NCBI RefSeq assembly: GCF_051155795.1
Contig: NZ_DAXETW010000018.1
Coordinates: forward strand, 1 to 18,230
Reading direction: 5' to 3'
DNA from: Longibacter sp051155795
GTDB lineage: Bacteria; Bacteroidota; Rhodothermia; Rhodothermales; Salinibacteraceae
DNA length: 18,230 nucleotides
The position numbers and the translations under genes are program-made. This document shows, one piece after another, positions 1 to 6,556 of the stretch; positions within the stretch are counted from its first letter, which is position 1; each line of letters begins with the position of its first letter. The notes beneath the pieces were generated by a model, which saw nothing but the letters and a program-made list of their open reading frames with translations, did no database searches and was not told the origin of the DNA.

Positions 1-88
1 CGGGCTGCCGCAGTTTCGCGTCAGCCGGCGGCGCCTGTTCGGGCTCGCTCTCGTCGTGCTGGGCGTCATTCTCGTTGCGTACGGATGA
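1..88 (+). CDS. 3' end of a DMT/YdcZ-like (DUF606) membrane protein, partial
   Basis: Only the last 28 codons are in the window, read in frame 2 and ending at the TGA at 86-88; the start lies upstream. The tail has a short basic stretch (VSRRR) followed by one hydrophobic helix (LFGLALVVLGVILVAYG). That is how YdcZ/DUF606 family proteins end, and the complete gene 49 nt downstream ends in the same way (ARIAGLVLVLTGAAV). I infer a tandem pair of small multidrug/metabolite-type transporters, which in this family often occur as two adjacent half-size genes. The fragment is too short to exclude another membrane family. Confidence 0.5.
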   Translation, partial: GLPQFRVSRRRLFGLALVVLGVILVAYG

Positions 89-137
89 CCCTTCTCATTT
101 AGTTTTCCTGCCAGGCTGCACCTGACCGACTGCCCTG

Positions 138-581
138 ATGGCCTTTTTCCTCGCTCTGCTTAACGGCGTCATCGGCTCCCTGAGTCGACTTGTGAACGCG
201 TCGCTGGCTGTTTTCGCGGGAAGCCTGCGTGGCTCGCTGATCAACCACATCGTCGGCACCGTCGTGGCGGGCGGACTGCTCGCTGTCGGTCTGCGCACGG
301 GCATTCTACAGCTTGGTGGACTCCCCTGGTACTACTGGGTTGGCGGCTGCATGGGCGTCTTCGTCGTTGCCGCCAGCAACTACGCCGTGCCGCGGATCGG
401 TGCCGTCCTGCTCGGCATGCTCCTCCTCGCAGCGCAACTGATCACGTCCGCCGGCCTCGACCACTTCGGGCTCCTCGGCGGTTCCCCGATCGCGCTCTCC
501 TGGACCCGCATCGCCGGCCTGGTCCTTGTCCTCACCGGTGCCGCCGTGACCATGACCGAACGCAGGCGCAGCAGGGAGTGA
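138..581 (+). CDS. DMT-family transporter, YdcZ/DUF606-like
   Basis: This is a 147-residue integral membrane protein with about five hydrophobic segments (roughly residues 5-25, 35-55, 65-85, 90-108 and 122-140) and a short basic C-terminal tail (TERRRSRE). Length, helix spacing and sequence character match the DUF606/YdcZ family in the drug/metabolite transporter superfamily (E. coli YdcZ is about 149 residues). Typical features are an N-terminal helix with a conserved Asn (LLNGVIGSLSRLVN), a VVAASNYAVPRIGA stretch and a last helix after an Arg. The substrate is unknown. The ATG at 138 has no Shine-Dalgarno sequence, as elsewhere in the window. It follows a partial paralogue by 49 nt, so the two are probably co-transcribed and may form a heterodimer. 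A strong terminator follows at 825-862. Confidence 0.75.
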   Translation: MAFFLALLNGVIGSLSRLVNASLAVFAGSLRGSLINHIVGTVVAGGLLAVGLRTGILQLGGLPWYYWVGGCMGVFVVAASNYAVPRIGAVLLGMLLLAAQLITSAGLDHFGLLGGSPIALSWTRIAGLVLVLTGAAVTMTERRRSRE

Positions 582-762
582 GGGGGAAGGGGAGAAAGGG
601 GAGAGCGAGAAGGGGTGTGGGGTGTGAGGGATGGGTGGCCTCCCGACGTTTTCGGCCGATTCAGATGTCTGTAGCGCGTTGATCCGCTTCGATAGAATCC
701 ATTCGTCATTCGACCTTCGATATTCGCCGTTCGCTCTTCGCCGTTCGCCATTCGCCGTTCAG
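582..762 (+). repeat. Composite G-rich plus heptad element, copy 1
   Basis: Runs of three to five G (for example 582-586, 589-592, 598-601, 612-615, 619-622, 628-630, 633-635) with short A-rich loops fit a G-quadruplex pattern on the plus strand. They end in GGGTGGC at 633-639. After a 60-bp spacer come nine consecutive 7-bp units at 700-762 with consensus CATTCGC (units such as CATTCGT, CGTTCGC, CATTCGC). The same arrangement and orientation recurs at 4881-5029, with the same 51-bp distance from the first G-run to GGGTGGC. Confidence 0.75.
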
Positions 763-781
763 ACCGTCCGTTCTTGGCGAA

Positions 782-823
782 CGCTGAACCCAAAGCGCTG
801 AACCCAAAGCGCTGAACCCAAAG
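782..823 (+). repeat. Three perfect tandem copies of a 14-bp repeat
   Basis: The unit CGCTGAACCCAAAG occurs at 782-795, 796-809 and 810-823 with no mismatch. It abuts the terminator stem at 825, and the trailing CAAAG of the array merges into the A-rich arm of that hairpin. Perfect copies suggest recent slippage expansion. Confidence 0.95.
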
Positions 824-824
824 C

Positions 825-863
825 AAAGCACCCCGGATCGCCGTCTGGCGTCGGGGTGCTTTT
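825..863. terminator. Bidirectional intrinsic terminator between DUF606 gene and nuoH
   Basis: AAAGCACCCCG (825-835) pairs perfectly with CGGGGTGCTTT (852-862), with an inner CGCC/GGCG stem in the loop. On the plus strand it is followed by T's (860-863), serving the DUF606 gene. On the minus strand the A-rich arm reads as TTTGCTTTG after the stem, serving nuoH. An 11-bp stem between two convergent genes is typical of a shared terminator. Confidence 0.9.
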
Positions 864-893
864 CATGTTGCTCGTCGAACGTCGCGGTTCGGT

Positions 894-1922
894 TTAGAAG
901 TACGTCTGGAAGAAGATGACGCCAAGGGCGACGAGGATCGCGTTGGCGAGCGAAATCGGGAGGAGGTACTTCCAGCCGATCATCATGAGCTGGTTGTACT
1001 TGAATCGGGGGAACGTCCAGCGGACCCAGATGAAGAGGAAGACGAAGAAGCTCACCTTCAGCATCAGGGAGCCGAACTGGAGGAATGGGAACAGTACGGA
1101 GTCCGCGAGGCCCGGGGCGAGGGCCAGCAGCTGCGGCTGGAAGGGGATCAGGTAGCCGCCGAAGAAGAGCGTTACGATCATGAACGAGGCGATGAACCAG
1201 TTCACGTACTCGGCCAGGAAGAACATGCCGAATTTCATGCCGCTGTACTCCGTGTGGTAGCCGCCCACGAGTTCCTGCTCGGCTTCGGGCAGGTCGAACG
1301 GCGCACGGTTCGTTTCCGCGAAGGCGGTGACGATGAAGATGAGGCAGCCGATCGGGTTGCGAACCGCATTCCAGCCAAGAAGCGCCCCGCCGGAGGCCTG
1401 GTTTTCGACGATCTCCATCAGGTTGAGACTGCCCGCAACCAGCACCACGGAGATGACGGCCAGGCCCATCGAGAGCTCATATGAAACCATCTGCGCGGCC
1501 GACCGAAGTCCCCCGAGAAGCGAGTACTTGCTATTGGAGCTCCACCCGGCAAGCGTGATGCCGTAAACCGTGACCGACGTCAATGCCAGCAGCATCAGCA
1601 CGCCCACGTTGAGATCGGCGACGACGACGCCTTCCGCGAAGGGGATGAGCGACGCGGTGCTCATCGCGATTACGACCATCAGAACCGGCGCGAGCGAATG
1701 GATAAACGTGTTGGCCGCTGCGGGCTGCACGTCTTCCTTCAGCACGAACTTGAGCACGTCGGCGAACGGTTGAAGGATTCCGAGCGGGCCGACGCGATTC
1801 GGGCCCGGGCGGTTCTGCATGAAGCCGGAGACGCGGCGCTCTGCGTACACGAGCACCGAGGCGCTCACGAGCATCGCATTGATAACGAGGAAGGCAAAGC
1901 CTGCCGTAAGAAGATATTCCAT
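894..1922 (-). CDS. nuoH: NADH-quinone oxidoreductase subunit H (NuoH)
   Basis: Membrane subunit H (ND1) of respiratory complex I. It links the Q module to the proton-pumping arm and helps form the quinone-binding chamber. About 342 residues with some eight transmembrane helices. Diagnostic stretches include AERRVSGFMQNRPGPNRVGP near residues 27-46 and, in the middle, PFDLPEAEQELVGGYHTEYS followed by GMKFGMFFLAEY, which carry the acidic quinone-chamber residues of the family. The frame extends 11 codons upstream to a TTG at 1955, but the ATG at 1922 (MEYLLTAGFAFLV) gives the expected N-terminus just before the first helix, so I chose it. No other nuo gene is visible on either side, so this subunit is detached from a complex I operon. 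It lies downstream of the lipid-transport operon on the same strand, 294 bp from it, and ends at a strong terminator. Confidence 0.95.
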   Translation of the reverse strand: MEYLLTAGFAFLVINAMLVSASVLVYAERRVSGFMQNRPGPNRVGPLGILQPFADVLKFVLKEDVQPAAANTFIHSLAPVLMVVIAMSTASLIPFAEGVVVADLNVGVLMLLALTSVTVYGITLAGWSSNSKYSLLGGLRSAAQMVSYELSMGLAVISVVLVAGSLNLMEIVENQASGGALLGWNAVRNPIGCLIFIVTAFAETNRAPFDLPEAEQELVGGYHTEYSGMKFGMFFLAEYVNWFIASFMIVTLFFGGYLIPFQPQLLALAPGLADSVLFPFLQFGSLMLKVSFFVFLFIWVRWTFPRFKYNQLMMIGWKYLLPISLANAILVALGVIFFQTYF

Positions 1923-2216
1923 CGGGCGCGAAAAGGGGTTCGACGCGGTCAGCAAAGGTCGGAGGAGCGGCGCCGGCTACCGCAGCAGGCGCCAAACACC
2001 TCGGGGCAGTTCGCAACGTACGTGCATCGCAGCACGGGTGCAACCTCCGTGCCCGCTCCGGACCGCTGTCGGCGCGGCCTCCACCTGTTTTCGGAGAGAC
2101 TTCACCGCGCCGGTCCTCTCCTCCATACGGTAGATTGCGTATGGCAAACAAGGTCTTTGAGCGGACAGAACAGGCGCCATCGTGCTTGGCTGCTCAGTCA
2201 CCCCTTCGGTCGCCCT
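1923..2216. other. Leader region upstream of nuoH
   Basis: About 290 bp without a convincing gene. The only ordered feature I see is the inverted repeat at 2123-2144. The length and the repeat suggest that nuoH has its own promoter or regulatory leader rather than depending only on read-through from the mla-like operon. Confidence 0.5.
2123..2144. promoter_or_regulatory. Perfect 7-bp inverted repeat, possible operator or hairpin
   Basis: CCATACG (2123-2129) and CGTATGG (2138-2144) are perfect inverted copies separated by 8 nt. No T-run follows on either strand, so it is a poor terminator. It lies about 200 bp upstream of the chosen nuoH start and 73 bp beyond the stop of the lipoprotein gene. 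It could be a dimeric regulator site for nuoH or an RNA-stabilising hairpin. Confidence 0.4.
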
Positions 2217-2942
2217 TTATCTTTGCAATGCGGAGAGCCCCTTAACGGCCTCCATCTGAGCGGCGAGGTCGGCGGCGACGACGGTGAGGGCAGCATCCAA
2301 TCGTTCAACAAGGGCCGGGTACTCACCGACCGGCCACCCATCTTCCCGGTGATCGGTCTGCCCGCTGACCCAGACATCTTCCGTCTCCGGATCCACGAGC
2401 TCCCAGGCAATGGCCACACGCGCACTTCCCCGGATGGGAGCGTCGTCATCCCGGTTCTCCCGACGGGCAGCGGGCGGGGCCTCCCCCTCGAACCGCAGCA
2501 CGCGCAGCTGCACCAGCACGTCATGCGGCGTCCGGTCGGGCCAGGGCACCCGGTCGACGCGCCGGATCTCCGGGCGCCGGGCCAGCGACTGCGCAATCGA
2601 CCGGCTCACGGCATCGCCAAGGTCTTCGCCCCACCGGTGGAATTCAGAAAAGTGCATCGCATGCCGGCCGTACCGCGTCGTGATCGACGGCGTTTTGAGG
2701 TAGGCCGCCAGCCGGATTTTCCGGATCCCGACCACCAGCTGCAACGAATCCGGCAGCTGCGCCTGAAGATCCGCCCCCGGTTCCACCTCCACCGGCGTCA
2801 TGGCGTCGCTCAGTACGTAATAATTGATGTTGCTCTGGCGCGGCTCCAGGTTCACGCACCCCACCAGAACGCTTAGCCCGAGTATCGCGATGAGCGTCCC
2901 TCGAACGGCACGATGCCACTGCATGTCAGACATCCGGTCCAT
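2217..2942 (-). CDS. ABC-type transport auxiliary lipoprotein, PqiC/YmbA-like
   Basis: A 241-residue lipoprotein of the ABC_trans_aux type (PqiC/YmbA family), the outer-membrane-facing partner of MCE transport systems. The signal has an arginine-containing N-terminus, a hydrophobic core and a lipobox LVGC with the modified Cys at residue 29. The diagnostic block starts around residue 80 with YLKTPSITTRYG and continues HAMHFSEFHRWGEDLGDAVS, followed by an Arg- and Asp-rich beta domain (VLVQLRVLRFEGEA, ARVAIAWELVD) and a C-terminal helix with LAAQMEAVKGL. The start at 2942 is followed by in-frame ATGs at 2933 and 2924, any of which still gives a valid signal. It follows the MCE gene by 45 nt on the same strand, which supports its role as last component of the lipid-transport operon. 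A specific symbol is withheld because the permease partner is MlaE-like rather than PqiA-like. Confidence 0.88.
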   Translation of the reverse strand: MDRMSDMQWHRAVRGTLIAILGLSVLVGCVNLEPRQSNINYYVLSDAMTPVEVEPGADLQAQLPDSLQLVVGIRKIRLAAYLKTPSITTRYGRHAMHFSEFHRWGEDLGDAVSRSIAQSLARRPEIRRVDRVPWPDRTPHDVLVQLRVLRFEGEAPPAARRENRDDDAPIRGSARVAIAWELVDPETEDVWVSGQTDHREDGWPVGEYPALVERLDAALTVVAADLAAQMEAVKGLSALQR

Positions 2943-2987
2943 GTCACATCCGTTGATTCACAAAAGTCAGCAAACGACACCCGGCCG

Positions 2988-4025
2988 TCACTGCACGGTT
3001 TCCTGCTCCTCCGGTTGTTCTTTTCCACGAATGAACATGCTCGGATCCCGCTCGAGCGAGATAGACAGAACGCGTAGGGCTTCTGCCGCTTCCGACAGGT
3101 TCGTGAGGGCGTCGTCCATCCGGTATCCGAGGCCGGAGTCCGTCGATAGCATCGCCCGCGTGTCGGACATCGTTTCTTGCAGCGCCTCCAGCGTTGCCAC
3201 CATCTCCTTCGTCGTTGCCTGCAGGGATTCGGTCGTGGGGTCGACGGCCCGGTTCAGCGAGCGGGCGAGAGTCTGCACGTCGCGGAGGGTCGTGTCCAGG
3301 CGAGCGGCGATGCGGGGGACGTCGTCCAGGGCGCGTCGAATTTCGGGTGCGTTGGCAAGGTCGCGAACGGAGCCGACGGCGACAAGTACGGAGTCGTTGA
3401 TTGCTGCCATGTCCAGTTCGTCGATCTTGGTGTTGGCTTTGACCAGCAGTTCGATCAGGTTCTCGTTGATCGTGTTGACGTCAAAACGCCGCAGGTTGGA
3501 AACGAGGCCCGAAGCTTCTTCGCCCAGCCGGCCCATGGGCGAAAGCACGGTCGGAATTTCGGGGTACCCTCGGTCATCGGCAACCAGAACGGGCGATTCC
3601 GGGCTTTCAACAAACGTGAGCTCGATGTACAGCTTTCCGGTCAGAAGGCTTTCCATCTGAAGCTGCGCCCGGAGGCCTTCCCCGATCTGGCGCCGGAGAA
3701 CCCTCGGGTTCGCCAGGTTCACGGATTGCCCGGTCATGTTGGTCAGCGGCTGCAGGTCGATCTCGTACAGGACCGGCACCTGAAAGGTCTCTCCATCCAG
3801 GTCCAGCCGGACCTCAATCGCGGCGACCTGTCCGATGGGCACACCCTTGAATTTGACGGGCGCACCGACGTCGAGGCCGTTGACCGACTCGTCGAAGTAG
3901 CTGATAAACGTCGTCTCGCTTCGAAACATGGATCGCGAGGCGAACACGCCCACGCCGATAACGGCGATGACAAGCGCGCCGATCACGAACAGTCCGATGG
4001 TGGTGGGACTTGCTCGACGGCTCAT
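2988..4025 (-). CDS. mlaD: MCE-domain substrate-binding protein, MlaD/PqiB-like
   Basis: A 345-residue single-MCE protein: one N-terminal membrane anchor (about residues 8-29, TIGLFVIGALVIAVIGVGVF), then the MCE domain (about 37-135) with the family pattern YFDESVNGLDVGAPVKFKGV followed by PIGQV. The SLLTGKLYIELTF stretch near 127-139 resembles PqiB/LetB-type domains. The rest (about 180-330) is largely helical, with regular hydrophobic spacing expected of the coiled or tunnel-forming tail of MCE proteins. It should bind lipid in the periplasm and couple the inner-membrane permease to the outer membrane. It sits between mlaF and the PqiC-like lipoprotein, all on the minus strand. The symbol mlaD is by position and domain; the tail is longer than in E. 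coli MlaD (about 183 residues). A G-rich tract lies just upstream of the start. Confidence 0.9.
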   Translation of the reverse strand: MSRRASPTTIGLFVIGALVIAVIGVGVFASRSMFRSETTFISYFDESVNGLDVGAPVKFKGVPIGQVAAIEVRLDLDGETFQVPVLYEIDLQPLTNMTGQSVNLANPRVLRRQIGEGLRAQLQMESLLTGKLYIELTFVESPESPVLVADDRGYPEIPTVLSPMGRLGEEASGLVSNLRRFDVNTINENLIELLVKANTKIDELDMAAINDSVLVAVGSVRDLANAPEIRRALDDVPRIAARLDTTLRDVQTLARSLNRAVDPTTESLQATTKEMVATLEALQETMSDTRAMLSTDSGLGYRMDDALTNLSEAAEALRVLSISLERDPSMFIRGKEQPEEQETVQ

Positions 4026-4032
4026 AAGGTCT

Positions 4033-4065
4033 GGGGGTTGAGGTGCGGGGTGTGAGGAATGGGGG
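4033..4065 (+). repeat. G-rich tract upstream of the MCE gene
   Basis: Three long G-runs (4033-4037, 4047-4050, 4061-4065) on the plus strand, 7 bp beyond the ATG of the minus-strand MCE gene. It shares GGGGTGTGAGG (4047-4057) with the tract at 619-629. No heptads follow, and it has only three long runs, so a four-run quadruplex would need the shorter GG pairs. Confidence 0.55.
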
Positions 4066-4123
4066 ATGGAGCGATAGCGGATCCCGCAAAGGCGGATTAC
4101 GATGCGCTTTTACGGGGGCAGGC

Positions 4124-4876
4124 TCACTCCGCCGTTCGAGTCAAAAAGCGGTGGACGCGTTCGTTCGGGGGGGCGTCGCGGAGGTCGTCCGGGGGGCCGA
4201 GGGCGGTCATGGTTCGGGTTTCGATGTCGAGATAGAGAGCGCGATCTCCGATGGTGAAAATGCTCGCGAGGTCGTGGCTGACGACGACGACGGTGGTGCC
4301 GAGGCTGTCGCGAAGCTGCAGGATCAGGTCGTCCAGGCGGCGGGCACTGACCGGGTCCAGTCCCGAGGAGGGTTCGTCGAAAAACAGGACGTCCGGGTCG
4401 AGGGCCAGGGCGCGAGCCAGGGCGGCGCGTTTGCGCATGCCGCCGCTGATTTCGTGCGGATAAAACGTTTCGAAGCCCCGGAGCCCGACGAGGGCGAGTT
4501 TCAGCGATGCCACCCGCTGGATATCGGTCTCGATCATATCCGTGTAGAGCTCCAGCGGCAACGCGATATTTTCCCCGAGGGTCATCGAACTCCAGAGCGC
4601 GCCCTGCTGGTACATCACGCCCATATGCCGGAGCATCGCCCGCTGGGTCTCACCATCCGCCGCCCAGTAGTCATCCCCCTGAAATCGCACCACGCCTTCC
4701 GAGGGTGCTTTCAACCCGATCGCGGTCTTCATCAGCGTGCTCTTCCCGCATCCGCTCCCGCCCATGATGATAAAGATCTCACCGGCCTCCACATCGAACG
4801 TGAGCTCGCGCATGACGACGAACGATCCGTACGCCAGCGTGACATCTCGAATCTCAAGAACCGGCTCCTGAGGCAT
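4124..4876 (-). CDS. mlaF: MlaF-like ABC transporter ATP-binding protein
   Basis: A 250-residue ABC ATPase energising MCE-type lipid transport. Motifs from the chosen start: Walker A GGSGCGKST at 39-47, Q-loop YQQ at 89-91, signature ISGGMRKR at 143-150, Walker B DVLFFDEP at 162-169 with catalytic Glu168, D-loop SGLD at 171-174, and switch His201 in VVSHDL. ISGGM with Met after the Gly pair is typical of the MlaF/Ttg2A branch. The frame stays open to 5011, but the additional 45 residues are translated from the heptad array and the C-rich strand of the neighbouring G-tract (repeats such as CRMGNGECR, then a Pro/Ser-rich stretch). The ATG at 4876 (MPQEPVLEIRDV) is therefore the credible start. 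It is separated from mlaE by 157 bp containing the composite repeat, and from the MCE gene by 98 bp. Confidence 0.95.
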   Translation of the reverse strand: MPQEPVLEIRDVTLAYGSFVVMRELTFDVEAGEIFIIMGGSGCGKSTLMKTAIGLKAPSEGVVRFQGDDYWAADGETQRAMLRHMGVMYQQGALWSSMTLGENIALPLELYTDMIETDIQRVASLKLALVGLRGFETFYPHEISGGMRKRAALARALALDPDVLFFDEPSSGLDPVSARRLDDLILQLRDSLGTTVVVVSHDLASIFTIGDRALYLDIETRTMTALGPPDDLRDAPPNERVHRFLTRTAE

Positions 4877-4880
4877 CGGC

Positions 4881-5029
4881 GGGAGGGGAAAGGGTGAGGG
4901 GGAGAAGGGGTAAGGGGGGAGATCGGAGTAAGGGTGGCAACCTGCTACTGTCGGTCTGCGATGCACACTTCGACATTCGCCATTCCCCATTCGACATTCG
5001 AAATTCCCCATTCGCCCTTCGCCATTCTT
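4881..5029 (+). repeat. Composite G-rich plus heptad element, copy 2, inside the mla operon
   Basis: G-runs at 4881-4883, 4885-4888, 4892-4894, 4898-4902, 4907-4910 and 4914-4919 are separated by loops of 1-4 nt, a strong canonical quadruplex pattern on the plus strand, which is the template strand of mlaF. GGGTGGC follows at 4932-4938, then nine heptads at 4967-5029 (units such as CATTCGC, CATTCGA, CATTCCC). The G-tract begins 4 bp upstream of the mlaF start codon, and the array ends 4 bp from the mlaE stop, so the element fills nearly the whole intergenic space. Confidence 0.8.
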
Positions 5030-5033
5030 CCGA

Positions 5034-6140
5034 TTAGATGTCTAACAGAGCGGCCATCCAGTCGATGATGGCGTTGGCGAGAACGATGAGCGTGATGCCG
5101 GTGACGACGGCCGAGGTGGCGGCATCGCCGACCGCCGCAGCGTCGCTACCCGTTCGCATGCCGCGCAGGCAGCCGGTCAGCCCGACGATTGCGCCGTACA
5201 CCGTGCCCTTAAAGACACCGAGGGCCGCGTCGGCAAGCGTCACCGGTGCGGTGAGGCCCGCGAAGAATTGTGGCGTCGTGACGTCCAGCATTTGCACGGC
5301 CACGACCCAACCGCCGAAGATCCCGACCAGGTCGGCGTAGATGGTCAGCAGGGGCAGCGCGATGAAGATGGCGGCCACGCGCGGAAGCACCAGTACGTCG
5401 ATCGGGGAGAGGCCAAGCGTCTTGAGCGCGTCGATCTCCTCACTGATCTTCATGCTCCCGAGTTCGGCGGCAAAGGCCGCGCCGGTACGACCTGCCATGA
5501 TGATGGCCGTCATCAGCGCACCCAGCTCCCGCAGCATACCGTAGCTGATGAGGTAGGACACGTAGTAGTCGGCACCGAAGCGGCGGAGAACGACTGCTCC
5601 GAGAAACGACAGGATCAGGCCGACGAGAAACGCTATCAGCGTGACGATGGCAAGCGCAGATGCTGAACTGTTCTGCAGGACCCACCAGAAGTCGCGCCAC
5701 CGCATCTCGCTTCTTCCCGTGAGGACCCGGCCGGCACTGGCCGCCACCTCGCCCGTGAATTGAACGAAGTGCGTCGTGCCCGACCACAGATCAAGGGCGC
5801 CCTGCCCGATCGCTTCAACCCAGTTCTCCGGAGGCTTGTCGTGCTCGGCGTCGCGCTCCGGCACGGCCCGGGCCATGGTGAGGAGGCGTTGCACATCCTC
5901 CGGCAGGGCGTCAAGATCGAGCGTTCCCCCGTCCGCTTCGACCGTTTCCACGAGATCGAGCAGAAAGACGAGGAGACTCGTATCCCACTCCCCGAGCGAC
6001 CGGGCGTCGACCGCGACAGCTCCGGATGCCTCGCCGTTGGACAGGATCGCATCGGCCTCCGGCACGGGTGTGCCAAGGCGCCAGTCACCATCAATGACCA
6101 CCACCTGGATGTCCCCATCCTGCCGCGTCGCAACGTCCAT
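5034..6140 (-). CDS. mlaE: MlaE-like lipid ABC transporter permease with N-terminal STAS domain
   Basis: Inner-membrane permease of an MCE lipid transporter, 368 residues from the chosen start. Residues about 1-90 form a soluble STAS-like domain (VVVIDGDWRLGTPVPEADAI ... VAVDARSLGEWDTSLLVFLL), the role played by separate MlaB in E. coli. Residues about 130-368 are the MlaE/YrbE permease domain, with the family signature region GMLRELGALMTAIIMAGRTG followed by AAFAAELGSMKISEEIDALK and TLGLSPIDVLVLPRV, and several transmembrane helices. The frame reaches a GTG at 6188, but the ATG at 6140 (MDVATRQDGD) starts just before the STAS fold and needs no rare start. It is the first gene of the minus-strand operon and diverges from the S9 peptidase gene. 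Fusion of STAS to MlaE is known in other Gram-negatives. Confidence 0.93.
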   Translation of the reverse strand: MDVATRQDGDIQVVVIDGDWRLGTPVPEADAILSNGEASGAVAVDARSLGEWDTSLLVFLLDLVETVEADGGTLDLDALPEDVQRLLTMARAVPERDAEHDKPPENWVEAIGQGALDLWSGTTHFVQFTGEVAASAGRVLTGRSEMRWRDFWWVLQNSSASALAIVTLIAFLVGLILSFLGAVVLRRFGADYYVSYLISYGMLRELGALMTAIIMAGRTGAAFAAELGSMKISEEIDALKTLGLSPIDVLVLPRVAAIFIALPLLTIYADLVGIFGGWVVAVQMLDVTTPQFFAGLTAPVTLADAALGVFKGTVYGAIVGLTGCLRGMRTGSDAAAVGDAATSAVVTGITLIVLANAIIDWMAALLDI

Positions 6141-6454
6141 TCTGCGTCGGTTTTCGTTCACACATGATTCCGGCAACAGCCCGGACACAGATACTACCGC
6201 TTTCCCCGCAGCCGTCGTGTCGTGAAATGGAGCGATGCCGTGTGGGGAAAAACAGGGGGCGGCTACCTCTCCGGTGCATCACCTCTCTGTCCCGCTCTGG
6301 TCCCGGGCATCGGACCGCCAACCCGTCGACCTGTGAAACCATGGAACAATCACTGCGTCCATTTCGACTGAACATCGACCTATTTTCGCCAGGTCATTTT
6401 CATGTTGCCAGTCCTTTCTGCAGCATTCTCCGTGCCGTCTCGATCGCGAGCCGT

Positions 6455-6485
6455 TTCCCGGTAACAGAGGTGCTTCCCGGTAACA
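6455..6485 (+). promoter_or_regulatory. 12-bp direct repeat pair upstream of the first S9 gene
   Basis: TTCCCGGTAACA occurs exactly at 6455-6466 and again at 6474-6485, a 19-bp period (about two helical turns). An overlapping inverted pair, GAGGTG (6467-6472) and CACCTC (6488-6493), flanks the second copy. It is placed 110-140 bp upstream of the chosen start codon, where an activator could bind. No function can be assigned from sequence alone. Confidence 0.4.
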
Positions 6486-6556
6486 ATCACCTCGGCCCGC
6501 ACGTGCAAAAACTGGCTTCTTGGCATCCCATGCTGCACCGCGCGGCAGTCAACTCA

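Larger units (their letters stand above)
582..893. other. Non-coding boundary with stacked repeats between convergent genes
   Basis: No credible gene lies between the DUF606 gene and nuoH, which converge here. The stretch holds, in order, a G-rich tract (582-635), a spacer, nine heptads (700-762), three perfect copies of a 14-bp repeat (782-823) and a bidirectional terminator (825-862). An open frame on the minus strand across it consists of heptad-encoded repeats of the 'MANGE' type and is not a gene. Confidence 0.8.

Noticed and set aside
700..762. Heptad array considered as a CRISPR-like array
   Set aside because: Units are 7 bp and contiguous, with no unique spacers, and no cas genes are present.
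380..826. Minus-strand open frame of 148 codons across the end of the DUF606 gene and the repeats
   Set aside because: Much of it is translated heptads and 14-bp repeats, and the rest is antisense to the transporter gene. No protein family character.
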